In this document: piece by piece, positions 35,760-47,627 of the stretch
Numbering within the stretch: position 1 is the stretch's first letter
Layout of the letters: each line of letters starts with the position of its first letter
Source of the DNA: Apium graveolens
Taxonomy: Eukaryota; Streptophyta; Magnoliopsida; Apiales; Apiaceae
DNA: 64,000 nt
Reading direction: 5' to 3'
Assembly (NCBI RefSeq): GCF_009905375.1
Contig: NC_133653.1
Location: forward strand, 68,150,329 to 68,214,328
Made by a program: the position numbers and the translations under genes
Notes under the pieces: model-generated
Databases searched by the model: none
Told to the model about the DNA's origin: nothing
The model's input: the letters and a program-made list of their open reading frames with translations, nothing else

Positions 35760-35769
35760 TATATAAAGG
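35760..35769 (+). promoter_or_regulatory. Putative TATA box of the antisense ORF
   Basis: TATATAAAGG lies 250 bases upstream of the ATG at 36010, followed by a CT-rich stretch typical of plant transcription starts. A leader intron (donor CAG/GTAAAATACC at 35923, acceptor TTTTTTCTCAG ending at 36009) would bring the ATG close to the cap. Confidence 0.55.
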
Positions 35770-36009
35770 AGTGAGTAGAGTCTATTCCTCCTCACTTCTC
35801 ATTTCTTTACTTACTAAATTTTCTTCTCCTAAAGATCTCAGAGAAATAATTTGTAGGTCGGAGTTTTTGAGCCCCAAAACCTTTACTTAGCAAGCTAGCC
35901 CCTTTTTGCATTGTTACTTCAGGTAAAATACCTTTCTCTCTTCTTTTCTTTTGCCCGTTTTTGCATAGCTCGTGTTTTAAAATTGTCTTCATTTGTGCTT
36001 TTTTCTCAG

Positions 36010-38045
36010 ATGGCTGATAAGAGAATTACACGTTTGGCCAAGATGAATGTGGCCAAAAAGTCCAATGAGTTCCCCATTCGATCGAGGTACACTTCCTTGA
36101 TTGATATGATCAACAGCCGAGGGGATGAGAACCCATCTGACGCGTATTTGGACACGCATGACCATATCAGTGTCTTCCGGGATCCAAAGGAGCTGGACAA
36201 GTTGACTGCTTGTTTCAAAATCAAGGAACCCTTCAAGCTTGTTCTTGCGGGTCCGGCCGATAGGTCCAGTCAATGGAGGAAGGATGCACTATGCGTCTAC
36301 AGGGACACTCTAAGGGCATGTATCAGACTCCCCTTTCACCCATTTATCCCTATTTTGCTAGCTGATGTGGGCATCAACCCTTTCCAACTTCCTGCAAACT
36401 CTTGGAGGTTGATTCTGTGCTACTTGTCGCAATGCGCCAAGCACAACGTCCCTACCTCGGTTGCTGTATTTAGAAAGATTTTTCAGTTCAAGAACAGTCC
36501 CGACAAGAATCCGGGGTGGGTTTCTTTGAACCAGCGCCCAACCGTTCCTCACATAGTAAACGGGAAGTCCATCCCTGACAATAATTTGGGGTGGAAGAAA
36601 GATTTTATGTACGTTCTTTGGGAGGGCGGCGACTGGGGCACCCTCTTTCGTTCGTCTTTTGGGCTGGCTGTAGATGGGAGCCCTAATGATATAGTTTTGT
36701 CTGAGGAGGAGACCAGAGCCTTCAACCTCCTTACTCAAGATAATGGGACTTCCCACTCTTGGGATCTTATTAGGGAGACCGTTCTTATAGAACGTGGCCT
36801 TTCTCCCGTTCCTAAAAAGAGTATGTTTCCTTCCTTCTCTAGTTGTCTTTGTTTTTCCTACTTTTTACTTTGCTAATTTCTCAACTCGCTTATCTTATTT
36901 GTTGCAGTGGATGAGAAGATTGAGAAGGCTACAAAGCCTAAAGACCTGGAAACGACCAGGATGAAACGTGCTGGGAAGGTCTTCAAAGATCCGCGCCTTG
37001 GGGATCGCTTCCCGTAGTTCCTACTCCTGGCGAAGGAAGCAGGCGAGGAAGGCCCCAACCAACCTTTACGTACAAAACAAAAACCAGGGGCTTTCTTTCA
37101 ACCTGCTTGGGGAATCCGGGGAAAGGATTCGATTGTTGGCAACACAACGCTTGCCAAGGAATGGTCTATACATTCCATTTCTCCCGTGGATTATCATGAT
37201 CTTGTCCTTCAACAGGACTTGGAAGCTAACGAGCTTTTCAGAGCTCAGGCCTTGGCTATGGTACGTCTTTTTCTTTCGATATCTATGGAGTCCTGCCGTA
37301 ATTTTTCTTGCTTCTCACTTTTCCTTTATTTCTTGCAGGCGAATGTCCACTTTCAATGGGCAATTCACCAAGCTAAGGCTTGGAAAGTTGGTCTGGAAGA
37401 CACAAACAAGAAGCTGGAGGAGGCTAACCAGCGTATAGAGGCTCTTGAAACCCAACTTGCCTCCTCAACTTCTGATCTTGAAATGGCAAGGGCTGAGGTT
37501 GTTATTATCAAGGCTAAAAAAGATAAAGCCTTTGACGGATGGATGGATACTCAAGAATTCAAGGACCTAATGGTGGAGCAGATGCCCTCCTACATCCAGT
37601 CAGCTACAAGGAAGGCTGGGACGCTGCTGTGGAGGCTATCCAGGAAGAGTTTCCTGAGGTTCTTGAACAATCTTCTTTCCCCTGCCTTGTGCAAGTCCCA
37701 ACACTTGGGTGCGTTGCAGATAAGCTTGCCGATCTGATTAAGGACGGCCCATCAGGATGCCAGGGCCAAGGCCAAAAAAGGAAGGAGCTTGAATCCAGCT
37801 CTAAAGAGGAGGAATCTTCTTCTGTGGAGGAGACCGAGCCTGTTATAAAGAAGGCCAGGCTAGAAGAGCCTCCAAAACCAGCATCTCCTAAACCAGCATC
37901 TCCTGCGGCATCCAAAATGTCCAAGGATTGTTCCGAGGAAACCTCTGCGGAGACTTCCAAAGAGACTTCCGAGGGACCGATTGAAGAGACGTCCGAGGAG
38001 ACTTCGGATAGTGGTTCTGAAGAATCTGAGCCTTCCAAGGCCTAA
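36010..38045 (+). pseudogene. Antisense intron-containing ORF of G (gypsy-associated domain plus coiled coil)
   Basis: It lies opposite to the pol of G. ATG at 36010 (MADKRITRLAKMN) directly follows a splice acceptor. Exon 1 (36010-36820) includes LPFHPFIPILLADVGINPFQ and SWRLILCYLSQCAKHNV, which resemble the Pfam family Transposase_28 (putative gypsy type transposon, PF04195). Introns are inferred at 36821-36907 (GTATGT...TTGCAG) and 37261-37338 (GTACGT...TTGCAG); with them removed the frame stays consistent. Exon 3 encodes a coiled coil (DTNKKLEEANQRIEALETQL) and a Ser/Glu-rich acidic tail (KETSEGPIEETSEETSDSGS). Breaks are a TAG at 37015-37017 and a frameshift near 37600-37615. Its function is unknown. 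Confidence 0.72.
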
Positions 38046-38376
38046 GTTTTATGTATTTTTTTAGATAATATCAAACTTTGTAATTGACTTTTACTATTTT
38101 CATTTGTATTGTCCAAGTATCATCGTGTTTTTTTTTGAATTTTTGAACTCAAGTTTATAACTTGGCTTTATCCTTCACAATGCATCAATTTAACAGGCTA
38201 GAATAAGCCGAACGCTTATTATTATAACTTGGAATTCTCGATATCTTACATGAGATGGGTTCAACCCTAATAAAATCTAAACATATCTTCTATAAAAAAT
38301 CCTAAGCAAGCAAAGCTTCAAGGTGCTTTTAAACCTACTTGTCACTCTAACAAGTGAGAATCGTGCTTTAACTGTT
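38046..38376. other. Non-coding gap between converging G genes
   Basis: AT-rich sequence between the stop of the antisense ORF and the stop of the integrase tail, which converge here. I see no further feature. Confidence 0.5.
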
Positions 38377-38746
38377 TTACACATAGTAAACCTTCAGGTT
38401 TTGCGCATGCCAAGTTCTCGGGACTTCAAAACCATCCATAGTCTCCAGCTTGTAGGTTCCTCTGCCTTGAACGCTCTTAAGCTTGTACGGCCCTTCCCAA
38501 TTTGGGGCAAGTTTCCCTTTCTTCCCTACACCAGAAGCTTCCACTTTCCTCAAGACTAAGTCACCTTGTTTGAAGAACCTTTCTTTAACCCTTAGGTTAT
38601 AGTAGAATGAAGCATTTTTCTGATATTCCACTATCTTTACATGTGCCTCATCTCGTACTTCATCAATTAGATCCAGGGCTAACCTTTGCCCTTCCTCGTT
38701 TTCCTCAGCATTGAAAGCTTGAATCCTGGGGGAGGAATGTGATATC
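38377..38746 (-). pseudogene. Tat-like integrase C-terminal fragment
   Basis: The minus-strand frame includes RLALDLIDEVRDEAHVKI, FKQGDLVLRKVEASGVGKKG and the GPY/F-type motif KLAPNWEGPYKL, then GTYKLETMDGFEVPRTWHAQ and a stop at 38377. This is the C-terminal domain of a Tat-lineage integrase. The upstream catalytic core is gone: the open frame reaches the LTR boundary at 38746. The fragment itself shows no stop or frameshift. Confidence 0.82.
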
Positions 38747-39840
38747 TGTTGGGAACCACGGACTTAGGGTGTTACTATGTTTTACGATAAAGATTACGAA
38801 AAGAGGATTACCTTGTTAATGGTTGATTCCACGCTCTTCTATTGTATTCCCAAATTCCCTTGAGCGAAGTGTGGCCTCCGTCTTCTCAAGTTATCCTCTC
38901 TTCTTGCTCCTTGGTGGCTACAATATGTTTTCACACACTCCCAAGCAAGAAGAGAATAAGAATATATATAGGCTACAATAGGGACCATGGATAATTAGGT
39001 TGGGCCTTCTAATTACATCTTGAGCCTAGCCCAATGTAATTAAATATTAATTCAATCCACTAAAGAATTAATATTTGCACTACCTTTCCTAAACCGTAAT
39101 TTAATTAATTCGGTTCCAATATTATTTGCTTAATAAATTCCCCATATTTAAAATATCATATGTCCATTAATTAAATAAATTACTGATAATTTATTTAATT
39201 AATATCTTTTATCCTTGATCATCCACTCAACCTTTATTTAATTATGCCAGAATAAATTCCACCTGCAGGGTTTCACATAATTAAATCTTTTTGAGCTTTC
39301 AAGGGGACATCATTAACCCGAATATTATCAGGACATGGATTCCTTCAATAAATAATATCCACCATGTATATAATTCCATCACCCAAAATAAAATGATATA
39401 ATTCAAAAGAATTATTTCATATATAAATCAAAGCATGTAAATAATATACACGTGTCAATTACTATTTCCGGATTAAGAACCTAAGCATTAATAATAACAT
39501 AAAATCTTAGTTCTCCTTCTTAATCAGTATTAAGGGAACAATTCTAAATTTGATCCTGTTCAATATACATAAAGTATACTAGTATTATTTATTAGTCAAT
39601 ATAAACTAATCTAAATAATACTACAACCATACCAGTGGATTGTCCAACACCACCTGTGCTGTGAACCTTATTATATTATATAACCGTATTTAACAATCTA
39701 ATATTCTGTATCCCATTTGATACTAGATTGTTCACAATATATAATATTAGACAACATGTAAACATTCAAATGATTCTCAAATAAACTGGCCAGAAATAAA
39801 TGTACATACTTCAAATAAATATTTTCAGTATACACTAACA
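38747..39840 (-). repeat. C1 3' LTR
   Basis: The plus strand reads TGTTGGGAACC to ACACTAACA (TG...CA in both senses). It matches the other C1 LTR with scattered single-base differences. AATATATATA at 38961-38970 is a likely TATA box on the minus strand. Confidence 0.93.
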
Positions 39841-39853
39841 ATCTCCCACTTAT
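39841..39853 (-). other. C1 polypurine tract
   Basis: On the minus strand ATAAGTGGGAGAT precedes the LTR start TGTTAGTG, the usual form in this Copia group. Confidence 0.85.
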
Positions 39854-39910
39854 ACTCAAAATATTCTATGTGTACATCAGTGTTTATTTAATCCACTATT
39901 ACATAAAAAT

Positions 39911-42900
39911 CTATGTGTCCATCCATCTGACTCCTATCGCTTCCACATGCTTGTCAAAAACCTTGGTTGACAAGCTCTTTGTGAAAGGATCTGCTCGGTT
40001 GTCTTCTGATGATATGTGAGCCACAACTATATCCCCTCGCTTTACGATTCCTCGTATGAGATGATACTTACGTTCAATATGTTTAGCTGCTTTGTGGTCT
40101 CGCGGTTCCTTTGAATTTTCCACAGCACCAGTGTTATCACAATACACCGTCAAGCTCCTAGGCAAATTAGGTACCACATCTAAGTCCAAAAGGAAGTTCC
40201 TGAACCATACAGCCTCCTTGGCAGCCTCAGAGGCCGCCACGTACTCGGCCTCCATGGTGGAGTCTGCAATGCATTTCTGCTTTACACTCCTCCATATAAC
40301 GGCTCCACCTCCCAAAGTAAAAACATATCCCGAGGTTGATTTCCTCTTATCCCTATCTGATTGGAAATCTGAATCAGTATATCCCAAAGGAAATAGATCT
40401 GAGGCCTTGTAAATTAACATATACTCCTTAGTCCTTCTCAGGTACTTGAGTATAGTTTTTACTGCACTCCAATGTTCCTGCCCTGGGTTCGACTGATATC
40501 TACTAACCATGCCTACAGCAAAGCAGATGTCATACCTCGTACATAACATAGCATACATTAAGCTTCCACATGCTGAAGCATAAGGAACTGCTTTCATGCT
40601 CTCTATATCCTTAGGTGTCGAAGGACACTGCTTCTTAGATAGAGCAACTCCATGCTTAAAAGGTAAAAAACCTTTCTTGGAGTTCTGCATGTTAAAACGA
40701 GCTAATACTTCATCAATGTAGGGCTCTTGAGATAAAACCAACATCCTTTTCTTGCGATCCCTTATAACTTTGATCCCAAGGATGTATGCCGCTTCACCTA
40801 AGTCCTTCATGTCAAATTGTTTGAACAACCATGCCTTTACTGATGACAACATCTCAACATTGTTTCCAATGAGTAAGATATCATCTACATATAGTACTAG
40901 AAAAACCACTGCATTACCTTCACTTCTCTTATACACGCACGATTCACTTGGACTTTGATCAAATCCATATGACTGGACTGCCTGATCAAAATGAATATTC
41001 CAGTCTCTAGAAGCTTGTTTAAGTCCATAAATAGACCTCTTAAGCTTACATACCAGATGCTCTTGGCCTTCATTAATGAATCCTTTTGGTTGCTGCATAT
41101 AGATGGTTTCTTCAAGACTTCCATTAAGAAAAGCTGTCTTGACATCCATTTGCCAAATCTCATAATTGAGATGAGCTGCTATAGATAAAAGAATACGGAT
41201 TGACTTAAGCATGACTACCGGTGAAAAGGTTTCCTCATAATCGATACCTTCTTTCTGAGTATACCCTTTCGCAACAAGTCTTGCTTTCCAGGCTTTCACC
41301 TTTTTATCTAATCCCCTTTTTTTCTTGTAGATCCACTTACATCCAATAGGTTTTATACCTTTGGGTGGTTCCACGAGCTCCCAGACCTGATTAGAATACA
41401 TTGATTCTATCTCAGATTCCATCGCCTTTTGCCAAAGATTTGCATCTTTGTCTTGTACTGCCTCTTCGTATGTACGGGGATCATCATCATGTTCACCAGG
41501 GACCAAGTCTGAAGACTCTCCCAAAAACATGAATCTATCAGGCTGTTGAACAACCCTCCCACTACGACGAGGCACTGGTGTGGTATTAATGACAGGTTGT
41601 ACATTATGTTGTGGTTGTTCTACTTGTACTACAGCTTCATGGGTATTATTTGTCCCTCCCACTAGTTCCTCTAAAATGACACTACTCATGGGTTTGTGAT
41701 TCATTATATAGTCCTCCTCCAAGAATCTTGCATTGGTGCTAACAATGACATCCCAATTCTTCGGACTATAAAATAAATATCCTTTCGTTCCCATGGGGTA
41801 GCCTACAAACAACTTTACTTCTGTACGAGATTATAACTTAGTCGCGTTCTTGTTCAGCACATGTGCTGGACAACCCCATATTCGAATATGTCTTAGACTC
41901 GGTTTATCCCCGGTCCACAATTCTAAGGGGGTTTAGGAATCGACTTAGAAGGTACTAAGTTCAGAAGATAAGCTGCTGTCTCTAAGGCATGTCCCCAAAA
42001 TGACTTGGGTAAATCCAAATAACTCATCATCGATCTAACACTCTCTAAAAGAGTCCGGTTCCTTCTCTCTGCTACACCGTTCTGCTGGGGTGTGCCTGGT
42101 GCAGTTAACTGGGATTCTATCCCATTTTCTGATAAATATTCCCTAAATTCTCCAAGCAAGTATTTGCCACCACGATCTGATCGTAGTGACTTGATACTTT
42201 TATTAAGTCGCTTCTCCGTTTTAGCTTTGTACTCTTTGAACTTATCAAAGCACTCAGACTTACGGCGCAACAAATAAACGTACCCATATCTAGAATAATC
42301 ATCAATGAAAGTGACGAAATATTCATAACCACCTCTTGCTTGGATATTCATGGGTCCACATAAATCAGAGTGAACCAATTCTAATACTTGTTTGGCTCTA
42401 TTCCCCTTTGCCTTGAAAGGCCTATTAGTCATTTTACCTTCCAAGCAGGATTCACAAACTGGAAATGGCTCCACTGCCAATGAGCTTAAAGGCCCGTCTA
42501 CTACCAGTCTTTGAATCCTCCTCATGTTAATATGACCTAATCTCAAGTGCCAAAGATATGTTTGGTTCAAACTAGAAGGTTCCTTTCTTTTAGTAGAGTT
42601 AGAAGATGTGTTGTTTAATTCCCTAAATTGCAGTTGCAGTGCAGGTTGACTATGATTAATTATATAAAAATTGTCTTGCAATGTACCAGAACATATAATT
42701 TGTTTATTCATCATAATAGAAACATTACGATCCAAACAAACATTATAACCATCCAAAGCAAGTTTAGAAACCGAAATTAAATTCCTTCTAAAAGAAGGTA
42801 TAAAAAGACAATTGTTCAAAACCAAAATCCTATCAGAACCAAAAGATAAATGAATAACTCCTACTACAACTACTGCTACTTTCGTAGCATCTCCCATGAA

Positions 42901-43899
42901 CACGTATATCTCACCATCTCTAAGCATTCTGGATAGCTGGAACCCCTGCATAGAATTACAAACATGATCAGTGGCTCCTGTATCTACACACCAAGTGCTC
43001 GTAGATATAGCCACTATAAATGTTTCTGTAACTAGATAAAGAGACATACTAGTATTGTTTGTCTTCTTAGGAAGAGGACAATCCTGTTTCCAGTGACCTG
43101 ACTATTTGCATCTAAAGCACTTTCCCTTAGGCTTTTTCACACCACCCTGAACTCCCACTGCCTTCACAGCTTTCTGTGTCTGAGCCTTTTTCTTCTTCTT
43201 AATACCTTTCAGCTTAAAGAAAGAACCTTTCTCAGCCACATACACTTGAACACTCTGCCGAAATAATCCTTCAGCTGCCTGAAGTTCTGTCAGCAGTTCC
43301 GCGAGACTATACTGCCTCTTGTTCATGTTGTAATTCAAGCGGAACTGCTCAAAACTCTTGGACAAGCTCATAAGGATAATGTCAATCTGGGTTTCCCCGT
43401 CAAGTTCAGCACCAAGGATCTCTATCTCATTCAGATGCGACATCATCTTGAGAACATGATCCCTTACAGGTGTGCCTTCAGCCATCTGAGTGTTCATTAA
43501 AGCCTTTATGGCTACTTGCCTAGCAGCCCTATTCTGATCTCCAAAAAGTTCCTTGAGATTAAAGAGCATATCCGAAGCAGTGGCCATAGACTGATGCTGA
43601 TGCTGCAAAACACCCGACATTGCTGCCAGAATATAACATCGCGACATCTCATCAGCCTTAATCCACCATTTATAATACTCTTTCTCATCTTCAGGAGCAT
43701 CAGCAGCAGGCTGTTCAGGCTTCGGTTCATAAGTGCAAAACTTGTACTCCTCAGCAGTCAACACAATGTCCAAATTTCGTTTCCATTCAATATAGTTAGG
43801 TCCGGTAAGTTTGTTATCCTTAAGTATGGTGAATAGTGGATTAAAGCCCATTTTATCCTGAGAATCATGCATAAAAACATCACATAAATAAGGGTGCAT
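39911..43899 (-). pseudogene. gag-pol: C1 gag-pol, RT-RNase H part intact
   Basis: The first Met of the frame is at 43899, but MGFNPLFTILKDNKL at 43851 fits the usual gag start better. Gag has the UBN2-type core (YIEWKRNLDIVLTAEEYKF) and a CCHC knuckle cut by TAG at 43104-43102 (CFRCK, stop, SGHWKQDC). Protease reads WCVDTGATDHVCN. Integrase has the HHCC region (HLRLGHINMRRI, CESCLEGK) and the core (VHSDLCGPMN, SDRGGKY, PQQNGVAERRN). A frameshift lies in a C run near 41926 and a TAA at 41833-41831. From 41830 to 39911 the frame is open: RT with [10 protein letters not shown], and RNase H ending [13 protein letters not shown]. The long open RT suggests a fairly recent copy. Confidence 0.92.
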
Positions 43900-44115
43900 T
43901 AATTATTAAGATCTAAATTATTAAAATTTAATACACTAACATCTAAACACCATAAGGTACGCCACGATGTGTGACATGTATACCACCTAATTTTGTTTAA
44001 ATGTTACTTCGGTCCTATTACTAAATAATATGCCACGTTGGGGTGAACTATATTATTTTTCATAGCTAAGTGTATACCATCATCAAATCTTAAATTATTC
44101 AAAATCTATGGAACT

Positions 44116-44145
44116 TGGTACGCCACGATGGGTGGCGTGTATACC
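44116..44145. repeat. Best stem-loop of the C1 leader repeats
   Basis: ACGCCAC (44120-44126), GATGG loop and GTGGCGT (44132-44138) form a perfect 7-base stem. Related copies lie near 43958, 44030 and 44399. Confidence 0.75.
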
Positions 44146-44837
44146 TTCCAATATTCGTAATTTTGCCTTGAATAGAATACTTCAATTCAATATTCATCAA
44201 TGGTTTGATTTCCAGGTAGTGGAGGAGTCACATCGGTCTCGCTTAAAACCCACAGCCTTACAAGTTCGATGAACCCGTTTTTGACAAAATCGCCCCAAAT
44301 CAGAAATAAAGAAAATCCATATTTATTCCTTTCAAAATTTATTAATTTAAGAAGTTTGTTATAGTAATTTCTATAACATTCTAGACACCATAAATTACAT
44401 GCCACGATGGGTGACGTATATATAATTTATATTCGTCTTTATGTTAAACTACCTACAACCAATAATGGAGACCATGGGATTTAATTTCATATTAATTCCC
44501 TCTCCCACTTAGAATTTTTTTTAAAATTGAGGAATTTTAAAATTAAATGGGGTCCTATGTCATTATAATTATGTCTAATCATGCATTCAAAATACACACA
44601 TAATTTTAGCAACATATAACATTTAATCAAAGAAATAAATAAAATTTATGTCCATGTCATCCTAATTAAGTTAAACATGCAATTTTAAAGGAATTACACA
44701 CATAATTAACGACACACATAATCAATAAATTAAAGCAATAATTAAAAATTTAATGGAAAAAATTAAAATAAATTTTCCACTATTATGGCCCTTGAAAAAA
44801 CAAATCCAGCTCTAAAAAAAAATCTGCCCCAAGCGCG

Positions 44838-44976
44838 CCCCGACGCCCCCAGCAGCCCCAGCAGCCCCAGCATCCCCAGCAGCCCCAGCAGCCCCAGCTG
44901 CCCCAGCAGCCCCAGCTGCCACAGCGGCCGCAGCTGCCACAGCGGCCGCAGCTGCCACAGCGGCCGCAGCGCGCGC
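44838..44976. repeat. GC-rich minisatellite in C1 leader
   Basis: AGCAGCCCC and similar 9-base units repeat about ten times; then an 18-base unit GCTGCCACAGCGGCCGCA repeats three times. It is strikingly GC-rich for this region. Confidence 0.85.
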
Positions 44977-45397
44977 GCCTGTTGCTTTTCTGTGAGTTTT
45001 GTTTTGATTTTGTTCGATCCAAACACCAACAACAGCCCCTTGTAATCGCACAGCGGAACAAAAAACTACCGGAATTGATTTCTGATCGCACATAACTATT
45101 ACAAAATACCCGGAACAATTACAAAAAAAATAGATCTAATACAAAACTAATTTTGTAAAATCTATTCTAACACGATCAACCCTCGTGTAAATTACAACCA
45201 CGATTAAACCACGTGGAAACCAAAACAGAAATTAACCACGATTAAACCACGTGGGATCCAAATACATAATTAAAATATACATGGCCATAATAGTGGATTA
45301 ACAACCTGCATCAAAACTAATATAAGCAAAACACTATATACACGCATATATAATTACGACATGGACATTATATCATAAAACGTAGAACCCATTACCA

Positions 45398-45411
45398 GGC
45401 TCTTGATACCA
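45398..45411 (-). other. C1 primer-binding site
   Basis: TGGTATCAAGAGCC on the minus strand, two bases after the LTR end, is initiator-methionine type with one extra A relative to the consensus. Confidence 0.8.
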
Positions 45412-45413
45412 AT

Positions 45414-46508
45414 TGTTGGGAACCACGGACTTAGGGTGTTACTATGTTTTACGATAAAGATTACGAAAAGAGGATTACCTTGTTAATGGTTGATTCCACG
45501 CTCTTCTATTGTATTCCCAAATTCCCTTGAGCGAAGTGTGGCCTCCGTCTTCTCAAGTTATCCTCTCTTCTTGCTCCTTGGTGGCTACAATATGTTTTCA
45601 CACAATTCCAAGCAAGAAGAGAATAAGAATATATATAGGCTACAATAGGGACCATGGATAATTAGGTTGGGCCTTCTAATTACATCTTGAGCCTAGCCCA
45701 ATGTAATTAAATATTAATTCAATCCACTAAAGTTTTAATATTTGCACTACCTTTCCTAATACCGTAATTTAATTAATTCGGTTCCTATATTATTTGCTTA
45801 TTAAATTCCCCATGTTTAAAATATCATATGTCCATTAATTAAATAAATTACTGATAATTTATTTAATTAATATCTTTTATCATTGATCATCCACTCAACC
45901 TTTATTTAATTATGCCAGAATAAATTCCACCTGGAGGGTTTCACATAATTAAATCTTTTTGAGCTTTCAAGGGGACATCATTAACCCGAATATTATCAGG
46001 ACATGGATTCCTTCAATAAATAATATCCACCATGTATATAATTCCATCACCCAAAATATAATGATATAATTTAAAAGAATTATTTCATATATAAATCAAA
46101 GCATGTAAATAATATACACGTGTCAATTACTATTTCCGGATTAAGAACCTAAGCATTAATAATAACATAGAACCTTAGTTCTCCTTCTTAATCAGTATTA
46201 AGGGAACAATTCTAAATTTGATCCTGTTCAATATACACAAAGTATACTAGTATTATTTATTAGTCAATATAAACTAATCTAAATAATACTACAACCATAC
46301 TAGTGGATTGTCCAACACCACCTGTGCTGTGAACCTTATTATATTATATAACCGTATTTAACAATCTAATATTCTGTATCCCATTTGATACTAGATTGTT
46401 CACAATATATAATATTAGACAACATGTAAACATTCAAATGATTCTCAAATAAACTGGCCAGAAATAAATGTACATACTTCAAATAAATATTTTCAGTATA
46501 CACTAACA
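45414..46508 (-). repeat. C1 5' LTR
   Basis: The plus strand reads TGTTGGGAACC to ACACTAACA. It is followed at 46509-46513 by TAGTA, identical to 33495-33499, which marks the outer edge of the nest in element A. Confidence 0.93.
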
Positions 46509-46513
46509 TAGTA
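46509..46513. other. Target-site duplication TAGTA, right copy
   Basis: It matches 33495-33499. Removing the 33500-46513 block would make the A sequence continuous (GGATTAGTA then TGTGTGTCC). Confidence 0.75.
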
Positions 46514-47627
46514 TGTGTGTCCATATAGGTTATATTGCATGTTTAGTTGTAGTTCATTCATATTTTTGCATGATTGTTCATTTAGCACATATTTGTTTGT
46601 TTTTATGTGATTTCATATAGTTGCATTTGCATACATATTTAGCATGATCCCTTAAGATGAACTATGATATTTGATAAGTTGATGTTAATTTGAGTGTGGT
46701 GATGACGAATAGAGGGATGTTGAAGTCCTAATGAATTGATTTGCATGCCAGAAACTAATATTTTGACAAAGTCTTATTGGGTTGCTTTTGATCCAGATCA
46801 TGATCATACTTGTTTGTTGTTGAGATTTAATCACTTGGTTATATTTAGAATTTGTAATATTCTCGTAATGACGTAAAAACACTGTTTTTTTTATCTGGAG
46901 AAAAACTTGGATTTCATTGCTAGTTGTTATAAGGCTATGCGTCAAATGGCTAGTAGCCGGCTCATATTTTTATGAGTAGTCTAGGGTTGAATGAGATGGA
47001 GCGAAATGCACTCATACAGAAATTATTGAAAAAAAAGTATGTGTTTATGCATAATTGATCAAGAGTGAGCTCTTTAATACTCGAGTTATTAAGTTCTAGG
47101 GGACTTTGTGCCTAGTGACCTAAGGATTTTATAGTCTGGGATCCGCTAACCTAACGCTCGCTACACGGGTATTATTGCATAAGTCTTTTGGGACCTCATT
47201 CATTACACGGTCAAATAAGCATATTTGTTATGTGTTCAATAATAGTGTGAATCCTTGTATAACACTAGTAAAAAGGAGGTGTTGTGAATCATAATGCGTT
47301 TATTGTCTATTCTGTTTATAAACTTTTGATTGTTTTGATGATAGATAAGTTATGGTTATTGATCTAGTATCAAGAGATATCTGTTAAGCATTCCACACAC
47401 GTACATTTCTGGTTTGTGAGTTGGTTTGTGGGATTTATTTGAACTCTATTTTAAGTCATTGCATTCTTAGAGGCATTGGCTTATTCATTTGGTTATGGTT
47501 ATTCCGAGGGGATCGATTGCAATATCATTTAGTTGGATTCACGTAGTTGCATTCATGCATTAGGTTTGTTTTGTAGTTTTGAGTCTGTTTATGCTTGAGG
47601 ATAAGCATCGATTCAAGTTTGGGGGTG
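46514..47627 (+). other. A 3' non-coding region, right part, and polypurine tract
   Basis: About 1.1 kb without a supported gene. It ends with AAGTTTGGGGGTG (47615-47627), the polypurine tract, directly before the 3' LTR. Confidence 0.75.

Larger units (their letters stand above)
33839..38746 (-). mobile_element. G: 3' portion of a Tat-like Ty3/gypsy element
   Basis: On the minus strand the order is integrase C-terminus (38746-38377), an antisense ORF (36010-38045), three tandem-repeat blocks, polypurine tract and 3' LTR (34332-33839). The integrase tail, and an extra ORF between pol and the 3' LTR in reverse orientation, are known features of plant Tat-lineage elements. The 5' part of the element is missing; the C1 LTR begins at 38747. 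Confidence 0.8.
43900..45397 (-). other. C1 leader with stem-loop repeats and GC-rich array
   Basis: This long untranslated leader between primer site and gag has no supported gene. It holds four copies of a GCCACGATG-type stem-loop (43956-44425) and a GC-rich array at 44820-44980. The array gives alanine- or proline-rich open frames in several phases, which I treat as repeat noise. Confidence 0.7.
38747..46508 (-). mobile_element. C1: full-length Copia element on the minus strand
   Basis: Both LTRs are present (38747-39840, 1094 bases; 45414-46508, 1095 bases), with a purine tract, primer-binding site, gag and pol in the order PR-INT-RT-RH that defines Ty1/copia. The lineage looks Tork/TAR-like, but I am not sure. 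The left flank (ATATC) does not match the right flank (TAGTA); the latter matches 33495-33499 instead. Gag-pol carries two stops and one frameshift, while RT-RNase H is open. Confidence 0.9.

Noticed and set aside
44763..45118. Alanine-, glycine- or proline-rich frames on both strands
   Set aside because: Produced by the 9- and 18-base GC-rich minisatellite in several phases.
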